The position numbers and the translations under genes are program-made. Below the pieces are notes generated by a model, which was given only the letters and a program-made list of their open reading frames with translations, was not told the origin of the DNA and made no database searches. From Acinetobacter pseudolwoffii (lineage in GTDB: Bacteria > Pseudomonadota > Gammaproteobacteria > Pseudomonadales > Moraxellaceae): a DNA stretch of 64,000 nt. Below are positions 36,208 through 45,329 of this stretch, piece by piece. Every line of letters starts with the position of its first letter. Position 1 is the stretch's first letter. The DNA lies in the NCBI RefSeq assembly GCF_002803605.1, contig NZ_PHRG01000002.1, forward strand, positions 310,001 to 374,000, written 5' to 3'.

Positions 36208-38072
36208 TCCGCGCCCTGCTCAAAGTTTAATTGATCACGCCCGGTGTGTTTGGCCAGATACAGCTGCACATCTGCGGCTTTCATCAAGGCATGAATATCG
36301 GCATATTGATGTTGTGGGCTTATCCAAGCCGCGCCCACACTGACCGTGATCCAGGCTTTGCCATCCGGCCGGTTTAGATGTTCAAATTGTTGTTCCCGAA
36401 CCTGCTGAATGACACGTTCCAGATATTGCAGGGCAACCGGAATCGGTATATCACCAAGCAGAATGGCAAATTCCTCCCCGCCATAACGCGCCAGATAACC
36501 CGATTGAGGCAAGCTGGCCTGAATCACCTTAACCAGGTTTTGTAGAATCTCATCACCCTTTAAATGGCCATAATGATCATTATAATTTTTAAAATAATCA
36601 ACATCCAGCATGGCAAAAAGCAGTGTGGCATGTGAATGTTGCTGGCTTTGCAAAAACTTCTGCTGGATTTCACTATTTAAAGCACGCCGGTTAAAAGCAC
36701 CGGTCAGCGCATCAATCTTCATCTGATGTTCCAGTTTGGCATTTAGTTGATGCAGTTGCTGGGTACGCTCTTTGACTTTTTGATCAAGCGAACTGTTGAG
36801 CTCGATGAGGTTAAAATTTAGCTGTTCTGTCTGATAAGTTTGATGCGCATAGTGTCTAGACTGCTGAAACATAATCAACAAGGCATATAAACTGGTGGAA
36901 ATGAAAGACAAATGTGTGGTTTGAATGACATTAATCAGCAAGAGATAGTCATTTAAAAATGTCAGACACAAGAAAATAATGGCAAACAGATTCAGGCGTG
37001 AATACGGTTGCTTATCACGTAGGGTCTGATAAAACCCGTACATAAAATTCCCAATAATCACCAGACCATAAATCGCACTATAGAGCGCAAGACGTTCAAA
37101 TAACTCGGGGGTAGAAAATAGCGTCACACTGATATTCAAAATCAATAAGACGATCGCAATATAATAAATCAGCGGTTTTAAATAGCGCTGATTAAACAGA
37201 TGCATATAACTGAGGAAAAATAATACCGCCAGAAACGTAAACAGATACTCTAAACGTGTTCCCCATAACCAGTCGATATTGGTAAATACCGAATAGGCAT
37301 AGGGCGCTGAAAACATATTATGCAGGGCCAGAAAGATAATAAAACAGCCAAACACAAAAATGCTTTTGCTATTACGCTCTTTCGATCCTCGAAATATTGA
37401 AAACAGGATATTGAAAACACCCACCCCGAGTACTGCGCCACAGGCCATGGCAATACTCATCATCAACTGCTGGAATTGACGATTGACTGTACCTGCGACC
37501 CCAATCTGCATTGGGCGTTCCAGCCCTCCATGCAAATGAGTGTAATTCGAGGCCTGAATGCTTAAGGTAATGTATTCACTGTCTGCAACGAAATAGCCAA
37601 TCCGGGGGGCTTTTTCAGTGATCTGCTGTTCAGGTGTTTTACTGATTTGCCCAAGCCGGACAATAAATTCGCCATTTACATAGACCCGATAAGCGCCATA
37701 TTGAGCAGGAATCCGAATGGCAATCCGGCGTCCGATAAATTCTTGGGGAATTTTATAATGACTAATAAATGTGCCATAACCAATATTTGAGTTGGTCAGT
37801 ATTTTAAAGGAAGCCGGTAATTCCACTGTTTTTGATAACAGTACGGAACTTGGCTGGACAATAAACTGGCTCGGATAAAATAACCATTTCCCCTGCAAAG
37901 GGCTGCTGCTGTGTTCGCTAAAATGAATTTCAGAGATATGATCACGGAACTGCTGCTGCACCCCGGGGGATGTGGCAGCGATCTGGGCAGATACTGAAGT
38001 GCTCATCAAGATGCCCCAGCTTATGGCCCAAACCCACATTACAAAATAGACATTCCTTATCACGTTTTGCAA
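36204..38072 (-). CDS. 7TM sensor diguanylate cyclase
   Basis: A 622-residue membrane enzyme that should make cyclic di-GMP. Order: signal peptide, a periplasmic 7TMR-DISM sensory domain (about residues 40-185), seven membrane helices (about 195-400), a coiled-coil linker (about 410-455), and a C-terminal GGDEF domain with the active motif RYGGEEFAIL. No RxxD inhibitory site is seen five residues upstream of GGEEF (the sequence is SGYLARY), so product feedback is probably absent. The start is likely TTG 38072; GTG 38063 is an alternative. Confidence 0.9.
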   Translation of the reverse strand: MQNVIRNVYFVMWVWAISWGILMSTSVSAQIAATSPGVQQQFRDHISEIHFSEHSSSPLQGKWLFYPSQFIVQPSSVLLSKTVELPASFKILTNSNIGYGTFISHYKIPQEFIGRRIAIRIPAQYGAYRVYVNGEFIVRLGQISKTPEQQITEKAPRIGYFVADSEYITLSIQASNYTHLHGGLERPMQIGVAGTVNRQFQQLMMSIAMACGAVLGVGVFNILFSIFRGSKERNSKSIFVFGCFIIFLALHNMFSAPYAYSVFTNIDWLWGTRLEYLFTFLAVLFFLSYMHLFNQRYLKPLIYYIAIVLLILNISVTLFSTPELFERLALYSAIYGLVIIGNFMYGFYQTLRDKQPYSRLNLFAIIFLCLTFLNDYLLLINVIQTTHLSFISTSLYALLIMFQQSRHYAHQTYQTEQLNFNLIELNSSLDQKVKERTQQLHQLNAKLEHQMKIDALTGAFNRRALNSEIQQKFLQSQQHSHATLLFAMLDVDYFKNYNDHYGHLKGDEILQNLVKVIQASLPQSGYLARYGGEEFAILLGDIPIPVALQYLERVIQQVREQQFEHLNRPDGKAWITVSVGAAWISPQHQYADIHALMKAADVQLYLAKHTGRDQLNFEQGAD

Positions 38073-38235
38073 AGACAGTAGTTTCCTGAAAAAGAGCTTT
38101 ATTCTTCTTATAATCTACTTGGAATATCAGGGAGTTCAAATATTTTTTTGTAGTTTATCGGAAGAAGCACCCAATACTGAGACTTCTCCCGATCAGCATT
38201 CACTCATGATATTGAAGGAATCTTATTTCAATGAA

Positions 38236-38574
38236 TTAATCACGTGTTTTTACATCAAACAGTTCAATTTCAAAAATCAGGTCTGAATTGGCTGGAATCA
38301 CTTTGCCCATTTTACGTTCGCCATAGGCCAAATGTGCCGGCACTAGCAGTTTACGTTTACCGCCCACTTTCATGCCCAAAATGCCCTGATCCCAACCTTT
38401 GATCACACGGCCTGTTCCGATCACGGTTTCAAAATAATTACCGCGATCAATCGATGAATCAAACTTGGTTCCATCTTCTAGCCAGCCGGTATAGTGTGTG
38501 GTAATCAGCGCGCCTTTTACCGCCTCTTTCCCTTCGCCTACTTTTAAATCAATAATTTCAAGTTCGTTAATCAT
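38236..38574 (-). CDS. FKBP-type peptidyl-prolyl isomerase
   Basis: A 112-residue single-domain FKBP without signal peptide, hence cytoplasmic. Conserved stretches: LITTHYTGWLEDGTKFDSS, GRVIKGWDQGILGMKVGGKR and PAHLAYGERKMGKVIPANSD. Active-site aromatics and the Asp of FDSS are present. Monocistronic. Confidence 0.93.
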   Translation of the reverse strand: MINELEIIDLKVGEGKEAVKGALITTHYTGWLEDGTKFDSSIDRGNYFETVIGTGRVIKGWDQGILGMKVGGKRKLLVPAHLAYGERKMGKVIPANSDLIFEIELFDVKTRD

Positions 38575-38658
38575 GCTTATTTACCTGAGATTGGCATAAA
38601 TTCAAAAACCAGTATAAACCGGATTGATTGATTTTTTTAGGCTTTAGTCCTTGATGGA

Positions 38659-39282
38659 TTAAAAGCTGAGTTCCTGAATATTCTGATCATTGAGTAAATG
38701 CAGGGTGAGTTTTTGATGGTTTTTGGCCGATCCCATCAGCACCCATCTTCCGCTAATCTGCTGCTCAACCTTGCGCTGTGAAGAATGCATGACTTTTAGC
38801 TTATATTGTTTGAAAAGCGATTCATAATGGTTGAGCTCATGTTTCTCAAAAGGACAGACAATTTCGTAATTACGTTCCTGATTCAGCGACTCGATCCCGC
38901 GCTGTACATACATCAGTAGAACCAGTACCACCATGACCATTAAAGTGGCCCAGATACTCAGGATTTCATAACCCGCACCGGCTGCCATGCCCAGTGCTGC
39001 GGTCATCCAGATGGTGGTGGCCGTGGTAATTCCTGAAATACGGTTCTCATCTTTGAGAATGACCCCTGCCCCTAAAAAGCCTAGCCCCGTCAGGACATTG
39101 GCCGCCAGCCGGTCAGGATTTTCCACGCCTATTTTCAGGGAAATGATAGTAAACAGACAGGAGCTGAGACTGACCATGATCATGGTACGCAGTCCGGCAG
39201 ATTTACTGTGATATTCACGTTCTGCACCAATAATGGCCCCGATCGCGACGGCCAGCAGTAAATCATAAAGTTCATGGTACAT
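38659..39282 (-). CDS. MgtC/SapB-family membrane protein
   Basis: A 207-residue protein with about four to five N-terminal membrane segments carrying the MgtC hallmarks GAIIGAEREYHSKSAGLRT near residue 15 and VLTGLGFLGAGVILKD near residue 65. The C-terminal cytoplasmic domain is about 75 residues. MgtC relatives affect magnesium adaptation and membrane potential; the role here is inferred only. AGGG precedes ATG 39282. Confidence 0.9.
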   Translation of the reverse strand: MYHELYDLLLAVAIGAIIGAEREYHSKSAGLRTMIMVSLSSCLFTIISLKIGVENPDRLAANVLTGLGFLGAGVILKDENRISGITTATTIWMTAALGMAAGAGYEILSIWATLMVMVVLVLLMYVQRGIESLNQERNYEIVCPFEKHELNHYESLFKQYKLKVMHSSQRKVEQQISGRWVLMGSAKNHQKLTLHLLNDQNIQELSF

Positions 39283-39367
39283 GACACAACCCTGAGTATT
39301 TTTATTCCTCAGGTATACGCAATTTAAGCGACAGGATACAAGTCCAGACGTGCATCCTTATGCGTCC

Positions 39368-39898
39368 TTATTGTAACTGTTCCCACTCGACCAGCACCTG
39401 CCCCTGATCGCCAATCAGAGTCCATTCACCATCCATCACATTGAGCTGTAATTGCATGGTGCGTGCACATAATTGTGGCAATGCATCGGTGGTTGTAGTC
39501 GATAATTTCCACACCTCCACATTCTTTAACGTCTTTAATTTGCTGCTGCGCTTATACCATTCATCTACCGCAGAACCATAGGTCACCACAGCCACTTGCT
39601 TACAACGCGCACTGGCTTTTTTGACTTTATCTTCATCCGGGCTACCGACTTCAATCCATTTCACCAATTGACCAGTGAGGTCTTTTTCCCACAAGGCCGG
39701 CTCATCGGTTTCAAACAGATCCTTGGTAAATTCCAGCGTTTCATCGGCATAACGCGCATACGCCAGAATACGCACCATCAGGCGTTCAATGGTTTCTGAA
39801 GGATGCAGCGCCATCGTCAACTGATAATCTGCATAACGGTGCGTATCCATATCTGCAATATTCAAATCAACCTTATAAATCGTCGCTTTTAACGCCAT
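39368..39898 (-). CDS. YaeQ family protein
   Basis: A 176-residue protein that matches YaeQ from start to end: MALKATIYKVDLNIADMDTH, ALHPSETIERLMVRILAYA and KWIEVGSPDEDKVKKASAR. YaeQ has a PD-(D/E)XK nuclease-like fold, but its activity is not established. GAGGA precedes ATG 39898; an upstream start would cover it. Confidence 0.92.
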   Translation of the reverse strand: MALKATIYKVDLNIADMDTHRYADYQLTMALHPSETIERLMVRILAYARYADETLEFTKDLFETDEPALWEKDLTGQLVKWIEVGSPDEDKVKKASARCKQVAVVTYGSAVDEWYKRSSKLKTLKNVEVWKLSTTTTDALPQLCARTMQLQLNVMDGEWTLIGDQGQVLVEWEQLQ

Positions 39899-39999
39899 AA
39901 CACAATCCTCAAATTTGGCGCCTAGCATATAAGATTTAGCAGTATTTTGCTGAACAGATTTAGGTCAATAACTCATTCAGTGCACTGGAAACAGTACTA

Positions 40000-41007
40000 T
40001 TATTTTTCCGGATCAATACGGCATTGCATCAACGTGCTTTCAAACTCCAGCCAATCCCGTGACTGTTGATAAATCACTTCGACCCGGTTATCAATACCTG
40101 CCTCGACCGACTGATAATTAAACTGTTCCGGATTAAAATTAAAGCTTTTCCAGCCCTGATCGGTATTAAAAATTCCTTTGATTCTGAGCCAGTCTTTTTG
40201 TTCACACAGCAAGTCGAGCAAATCATAAAAATGAAATTGCCAGCGTTTTGGCAACTTCCAGCCCGCAACCTGATAGCCCTGCGCGCTTTCCACATAATGA
40301 TAAGGCAGCTGCTGAATCAGCACGAGTGCCTCTGGGGAAGGATTGATCTGTTGCTGTTTTAATAAAGGCTGGAGCTGACGTACAGAACCTTGATAATCCT
40401 GTTTAATCTGCTCAATACTCAGCTGTCCCTGCTCTGTGCACAACCACTGCTGGGCATAGACTTGATATTCCGCCTGAAGCTGCGTAAGCGCAGCATGATC
40501 TTCGGCTGTCATTAAATCTGTATGTGAAATCACCACAATCTGCGCGGCCTTAAGCTGATCTGCATACAGATTTTGCTGTGACCAATCCTGATCATGCAAA
40601 CGTGAACCATCGACCACCGTGACCAAAGCCTGCATGTTTAAATGACTGTGCCAATGCGGTTCCGTCAACTGTTCTAACAATTGTGCAGGATGTCCCAGCC
40701 CGGTCGGCTCGATAAACAGCCGATCCGGTTTCACTTCGGACAGTAAACGTGACAAGGCAATCTGCATCGGCAACTGACTACTACAACATAGGCAGCCACC
40801 CAGTAATTCCTTTACCGCATAGCCTGAATCTTGTGGCAATAACTGCTGGTCGACCCCGATCTGACCGAACTCATTCATCAGTACGGCCCAGATTTCCTGT
40901 TCAGGTTTCTGCTGTAATAAATGCTTAAGCAGTGTGGTTTTACCCGCCCCCAAAAATCCAGAAATGATATGGACAGGAATCGGCTGTGCTGCGGACAGAA
41001 TTTTCAA
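40000..41007 (-). CDS. COG0523 (CobW-like) metal-chaperone GTPase
   Basis: A 335-residue G3E GTPase. Walker A is GFLGAGKTTLL near residue 17, and the family metal motif GGCLCC places Cys72-x-Cys74-Cys75. A CobW C-terminal domain follows from about residue 240. These proteins deliver zinc, cobalt or other metals. There is no His-rich tail. TTG start. A 19-bp palindrome surrounds the predicted -10 of this gene. Confidence 0.88.
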   Translation of the reverse strand: MKILSAAQPIPVHIISGFLGAGKTTLLKHLLQQKPEQEIWAVLMNEFGQIGVDQQLLPQDSGYAVKELLGGCLCCSSQLPMQIALSRLLSEVKPDRLFIEPTGLGHPAQLLEQLTEPHWHSHLNMQALVTVVDGSRLHDQDWSQQNLYADQLKAAQIVVISHTDLMTAEDHAALTQLQAEYQVYAQQWLCTEQGQLSIEQIKQDYQGSVRQLQPLLKQQQINPSPEALVLIQQLPYHYVESAQGYQVAGWKLPKRWQFHFYDLLDLLCEQKDWLRIKGIFNTDQGWKSFNFNPEQFNYQSVEAGIDNRVEVIYQQSRDWLEFESTLMQCRIDPEK

Positions 41008-41041
41008 AATCGGTTCTCAAGAGATTAAATAGACAAGATCA

Positions 41042-41060
41042 TGCCCTGTATTATAGGGCA
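41042..41060. promoter_or_regulatory. Palindrome around the -10 of the COG0523 gene
   Basis: TGCCCTGTATTATAGGGCA has 6-bp arms (TGCCCT/AGGGCA). On the minus strand its centre contains TATAAT (41050-41055), 43 bases upstream of the gene start. The layout suits a repressor site. It does not resemble a standard Zur box. Confidence 0.5.
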
Positions 41061-41397
41061 CAGCATGGTTTTAGAGACATTTTCTTGCTCAATGGCGACT
41101 TGAAACTATCAGTTTATAAGTTAATAGAATTATCTCAAATAGAGAATCTTGATGTTTATTCATATTTAAAATTCAGCTTTTTTGAAACATTCATATACAT
41201 TTTCATTAAATAGAACACTGCATAATTAACAGTAATTAAACAACTTTCTGCATTGTGTATATGCTGAGTTATTCACTCCGTGTCGCTTTTGTTAATTGAT
41301 TTGCTCATCAAAATTTCAGTGCTTAGGATGAACTCCTGTCGAATTGATGTGATGGTCAGCTCGGCAAATTACATGACATAAATAAAGGATGCCAAAA
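41061..41397. other. Divergent intergenic region, AT-rich
   Basis: It lies between the COG0523 promoter and the Ala-rich peptide gene. No supported gene; no clear promoter motif beyond general AT richness. Confidence 0.4.
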
Positions 41398-41628
41398 ATG
41401 AAATATGCACAAATCTTACTTGCAACAACGCTTACTGCTGCTGCAGCCACCAGCTTTGCCGCGACTGAAACAACAAACGCAAATACAAACACTGAAGAAA
41501 AAGTGATTGTCAGTACTCAGGAATTGCCTGAGTCAAATGCTCCGGTTGCTGGCGCAAATGCAGAACAACCAGCTGCATCTGAAGCTGCAGCAGAAAGCGC
41601 AACACCTGCACAACCTGCAGCACGTTAA
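41398..41628 (+). CDS. Small Ala-rich secreted protein
   Basis: A 76-residue product with a signal peptide (cleavage after TSFA-A). The mature part of about 55 residues is low-complexity, rich in Ala, Glu, Thr, Asn and Pro, without cysteine. AAAGGA lies eight bases before ATG 41398; an ATG at 41389 overlaps that site. No family recognised. The downstream region folds into two hairpins, the second a terminator. Confidence 0.7.
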   Translation: MKYAQILLATTLTAAAATSFAATETTNANTNTEEKVIVSTQELPESNAPVAGANAEQPAASEAAAESATPAQPAAR

Positions 41629-41668
41629 GTGATTTAACGACGGGTTAAATGATCAAAGAAAATATCAG

Positions 41669-41704
41669 GGCAGTATTTCTCCAGTAGGCTTAGCCTGTAC
41701 TGCC
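41669..41704 (+). other. Nested hairpin downstream of the Ala-rich gene
   Basis: Outer arms GGCAGTA/TACTGCC enclose an inner AGGC-TTA-GCCT stem. No T run follows. It may stabilise the mRNA 3' end. Confidence 0.5.
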
Positions 41705-41715
41705 TCATATTGATC

Positions 41716-41755
41716 GATGCTGAATCATGCTTTGCGCGGGTTCAGCATTTTTATT
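41716..41755 (+). terminator. Intrinsic terminator after the Ala-rich gene
   Basis: ATGCTGAA/TTCAGCAT stem followed by TTTTTATT. Confidence 0.75.
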
Positions 41756-41976
41756 GACTAGATTTAAATGCTCATCATAGTTAAAACTGATCACAGGATT
41801 GAGAATGACTATTGAATTATTTTAAATTTATCATTTAAATTCAGTTATTTGCATAAGAAAAAGCCACTTAAGATTAATATTATTGATATAGCTCAACTAC
41901 TATCGCCTAACTTGTTTACAACTCAGAACTGTCCCTTAATAGATTGAAATGCAAGTCGATTGAATGGACATTCACT

Positions 41977-43581
41977 ATGAGCAATACCAATTACAGCACT
42001 GATGTAGCAATCCTCGGCGCTGGGCCTGTAGGCTTAACCATTGCCAACTATCTGAGCAAGCAAGGCGTGAGCGTCACGATGGTCGAGCAACTCGATAGTT
42101 TGATTGATTATCCACGTGCCATTGGGATCGATGATGAATCTTTGCGTACCATTCAATCCTTAGGTTTGGTCGATCAAGTCTTGCCCCATACCACGCCCAA
42201 TCATGCCATGCGCTTTTTAACACCTAAGGGTCGCTGTTTTGCAGATATTCAACCTTTAACCCGTGAATTTGGATTTTCACGCCGTAATGCCTTTATTCAG
42301 CCACAAGTCGATCAGATTCTGCTTCAGGGCTTAAAACAATATGAAAATACGCAGGTACTGTTCTCACGTCAATTGACCCAGTTTAGTCAGGATGCCGAGG
42401 GTGTAACACTTAACCTGCAAAACGAACAAGGGAATACAGAAACAGTCCGTGCCCAGTACCTGATTGCCTGTGATGGCGGTAACTCTTATGTACGCCGTAA
42501 TCTGGGCATTGCTTTTGAGGGTGAAACTGCACCAAATCAGTGGATCGTAATCGATCTTGAAAATGATCCGCTTGCGACACCGCATATTTACCTGTGTTGT
42601 GATCCGGTACGTCCTTATGTATCCGCCGCATTGCCCCATGGAATTCGCCGTTTTGAATTTATGGTTATGCCGGGTGAAACTCAGGAAGAACTCAGCAAAC
42701 CGGAAAATATTGCCAAATTACTGGCCAAAGTGCTTCCAAGTACCGATGGCATCGAAGTGATCCGTCAACGTGTTTATACGCATAATGCCCGTATTGCGGA
42801 CAAGTTCCGGGTAGACCGCATTTTACTGGCAGGTGATGCTGCGCACATTATGCCCGTCTGGCAAGGTCAGGGTTATAACAGCGGGATGCGGGATGCCTTT
42901 AACCTGGCCTGGAAAGTCGCACTGGTGGTTCAAGGCAAAACCGGCCCAGAACTTTTAGATTCGTATCAGATTGAACGTAAAGACCATGCCAAAGCCATGA
43001 TTGATCTGTCCGTAATGGCCGGTCATGTATTGGCACCACCGAAAAAGTGGCAAGGTTTTGTCCGTGACGGTATCGCCTATGCCCTGAACTATATCAAGCC
43101 GATCAAACAGTACCTGCTGGAAATGCGCTTTAAACCGATGCCGAAATATCATGATGGTGTGCTTTTGAGCAACGGCGCCAAAAATTCTCCAATTGGCAAG
43201 ATGTTCATTCAGCCTCAAGTTCAGCTTGCATCAGGTGAAACAGTGTTACTGGATGAAGTCATCGGCAATGATTTTGCCATTATTGCCTGGGGTGTCGATC
43301 CAAAATGGGGCCTGAGTCCAGAGACACTGCAACAGTGGAAAACCCTCGGGGTAAAATTCATTCAGGTGATTCCGGCAGTGCAGTTACAAAATACCCAGCG
43401 CCAACCGTTTGAAGATGTCATCACCATTGGTGATAACGGCACAGAAATTCGCTCCTGGTTTGGCAATACTTCCGATTCAGTGGTGATCTTGCGTCCTGAC
43501 CGTTTTGTGGCCGCACTGGCCATTCCACAATCACTGGAAAACACCAGCCAGCAACTGTTTAAAAAGCTGTACCTGAAATAA
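41977..43581 (+). CDS. MhpA-like FAD-dependent hydroxylase
   Basis: A 534-residue flavoprotein monooxygenase of the 3-(3-hydroxyphenyl)propionate hydroxylase type. FAD sites: [16 protein letters not shown] near residue 10, [15 protein letters not shown] near residue 165 (DG motif), and [18 protein letters not shown] near residue 285 (GD motif). No ring-cleavage or hydratase genes are nearby, so the aromatic substrate is uncertain. ATG 41977 is favoured by family alignment; the open frame upstream is not conserved. Confidence 0.85.
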   Translation: MSNTNYSTDVAILGAGPVGLTIANYLSKQGVSVTMVEQLDSLIDYPRAIGIDDESLRTIQSLGLVDQVLPHTTPNHAMRFLTPKGRCFADIQPLTREFGFSRRNAFIQPQVDQILLQGLKQYENTQVLFSRQLTQFSQDAEGVTLNLQNEQGNTETVRAQYLIACDGGNSYVRRNLGIAFEGETAPNQWIVIDLENDPLATPHIYLCCDPVRPYVSAALPHGIRRFEFMVMPGETQEELSKPENIAKLLAKVLPSTDGIEVIRQRVYTHNARIADKFRVDRILLAGDAAHIMPVWQGQGYNSGMRDAFNLAWKVALVVQGKTGPELLDSYQIERKDHAKAMIDLSVMAGHVLAPPKKWQGFVRDGIAYALNYIKPIKQYLLEMRFKPMPKYHDGVLLSNGAKNSPIGKMFIQPQVQLASGETVLLDEVIGNDFAIIAWGVDPKWGLSPETLQQWKTLGVKFIQVIPAVQLQNTQRQPFEDVITIGDNGTEIRSWFGNTSDSVVILRPDRFVAALAIPQSLENTSQQLFKKLYLK

Positions 43582-43596
43582 TTTTAAGGTCATTTT

Positions 43597-43622
43597 TTAC
43601 CACGCTTCGGCGTGGTTTTTTA
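43597..43622. terminator. Intrinsic terminator, mhpA-like / GST
   Basis: ACCACGC-TTCG-GCGTGGT stem followed by T6. Confidence 0.9.
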
Positions 43623-43661
43623 TTGTTTTTAGATATCTCGGACAATATATAGACCGAGGAG

Positions 43662-44279
43662 TTAGACTCGGTACTCTTGAAACCACTGGATATCTTTTAG
43701 GGAGTCGTGCTGTGCCATTTGTTGTAAAAAAGGTCTGAACTCGTCAAATGGCGGTAAAATTTTCGCAGAGATCGCAAAGACCAAACAATAGGCCACATAT
43801 AAGTCTGCTGCGGAAAATTCTTCACCCAGCAAATAGGGATTGGCCTGGCTTATGCCCTGTTTCAGAAAATCAAATACTGCTGTTTCATTGCCGAAACTTA
43901 AACTTCTGCGGTTTTTTTCAATATTTTCTGGCGAAACCTGCAAATTTTTTAGATCGATATATTCGGTGAAGGGCCCATGACAGAAAAATATCCATTTTAA
44001 ATATGCCCCACGCTTGGGTTCATCCAAAGCAGGTGCCAAGCCTTTATCAGAATACTTATCTGCCAGATAGATAAAAATGGCGGCCATTTCTGAAATGACA
44101 ATCTCCTGATCGACCAGACAGGGAACTTTTCCTATCGGATTAATCTGTAAATATTCAGCTTGATGCATATATTCATAGGACACTTCCACCTGCTCAATCT
44201 GGTCTTCAATCTGCAATTCTTTCAATAAGGGCAACAGGGTCAGGCCCCGTGATTGCGGATTGTTATAGAGCTTCATCAT
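43662..44279 (-). CDS. Glutathione S-transferase family protein
   Basis: A 205-residue protein with an N-terminal thioredoxin-like domain (NPQSRGLTLLPLLKELQI; cis-Pro in GKVPCLVDQEIVISEMAAI at about residue 52) and a helical C-terminal domain (LLGEEFSAADLYVAYCLVF). The active-site residue is probably Ser of PQSRG. The substrate is unknown. It is separate from the LysR gene upstream. Confidence 0.88.
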   Translation of the reverse strand: MMKLYNNPQSRGLTLLPLLKELQIEDQIEQVEVSYEYMHQAEYLQINPIGKVPCLVDQEIVISEMAAIFIYLADKYSDKGLAPALDEPKRGAYLKWIFFCHGPFTEYIDLKNLQVSPENIEKNRRSLSFGNETAVFDFLKQGISQANPYLLGEEFSAADLYVAYCLVFAISAKILPPFDEFRPFLQQMAQHDSLKDIQWFQEYRV

Positions 44280-44409
44280 ATTGCTTTAACCATTTTTTAT
44301 TTTTAGAGCTTCAGTATAAAACGGTTTTCTGTGTCAATTTACACAGATGTGCTACAGATCATTTCTGTCGCACAGCTTTTAAAATATAGGCAGACCAAAG
44401 ATGTAAATC

Positions 44410-45303
44410 TTAAAAAAGATCGACACAAAACTTTTCTTTTAAGACTTTTAAAATCAGATCAATCACCACATGTTTTTGGTCTTTACGATAATTGGCATAT
44501 AGCCCAATCATGGGCAAAGGTTCAAGGGTCTTTTTGACCACGATATTATCGCCGAGTAATGGAATCACATAGGCCGGCACCAGACTCCAGCCCACGCCCA
44601 TCCCGACCAGATTGACATTGAGCAGGATATTGGTCGAATGCTGCACCACATTGACCTTCAATTTGGACTGTTTAAAAAAGTCTTGAATAATTCGATGCAA
44701 TTGTGGTGAAGCCTGTTCATCACTAATGACAAAATCCTGATTTTCAAAGCTCTTAATACTGACATGTGGCAGGGTCGCAACCGGAGAATCTTTAGGCACA
44801 ATCAGGGTTAAAGGTTCATCAAAAATCCGGATCGAATCAAACTCGCTCGACTGTCCCGGATAGCGGGTAAAAGCAATATCGATCTGGCCTTTTCTTAAAG
44901 CACTAAACTGCTCAGCGTCGGTCAAACTATGAAATAGTGCTTTCAGTTCAGGAAAATGTGCGCGGATATTGGGCATGATATAGGGAAAGACTTTCATTTC
45001 CGCAACCGGTACAAATCCGATATTCAGCTGATCCTGATGTGCATTGGCAATCTGTCTGGCAGCGTGGATCGCACGTTCTGCATGTTCCAGACTGAGCAAA
45101 GCTTCTTTTAAAAAAACCTGTCCGGCCTCGGTCAGGTTGACCTTACGGTTATTTCGCTCCAGTAACTGTACGCCTACCTCACGCTCCAGATCCTTGATTT
45201 GCTGGCTCAGTGATGGCTGTACCGTATTTAATTTTTCCGCGGCACGGGTAAAGTTCAGTTCCTGCGCCACTGTAACGAAATAACGTAAATGTCTTAATTC
45301 CAT
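44410..45303 (-). CDS. LysR-family transcriptional regulator
   Basis: A 297-residue regulator with an N-terminal winged HTH (MELRHLRYFVTVAQELNFTR, then KLNTVQPSLSQQIKDLE) and a C-terminal periplasmic-binding-like effector domain. The N-terminus is of the aromatic-degradation type (BenM/CatM-like), so an aromatic effector is possible. GGAG lies seven bases before the ATG. It lies downstream of the MFS gene on the same strand, so it may be cotranscribed with it. Confidence 0.92.
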   Translation of the reverse strand: MELRHLRYFVTVAQELNFTRAAEKLNTVQPSLSQQIKDLEREVGVQLLERNNRKVNLTEAGQVFLKEALLSLEHAERAIHAARQIANAHQDQLNIGFVPVAEMKVFPYIMPNIRAHFPELKALFHSLTDAEQFSALRKGQIDIAFTRYPGQSSEFDSIRIFDEPLTLIVPKDSPVATLPHVSIKSFENQDFVISDEQASPQLHRIIQDFFKQSKLKVNVVQHSTNILLNVNLVGMGVGWSLVPAYVIPLLGDNIVVKKTLEPLPMIGLYANYRKDQKHVVIDLILKVLKEKFCVDLF

Positions 45304-45329
45304 TTTATAACTCCAAACTTGCCGGGCGC

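Noticed and set aside
41977..45303. Aromatic-degradation operon of mhpA-like, GST and LysR genes
   Set aside because: The genes are on different strands with a terminator between, and no ring-cleavage or hydratase genes are present.
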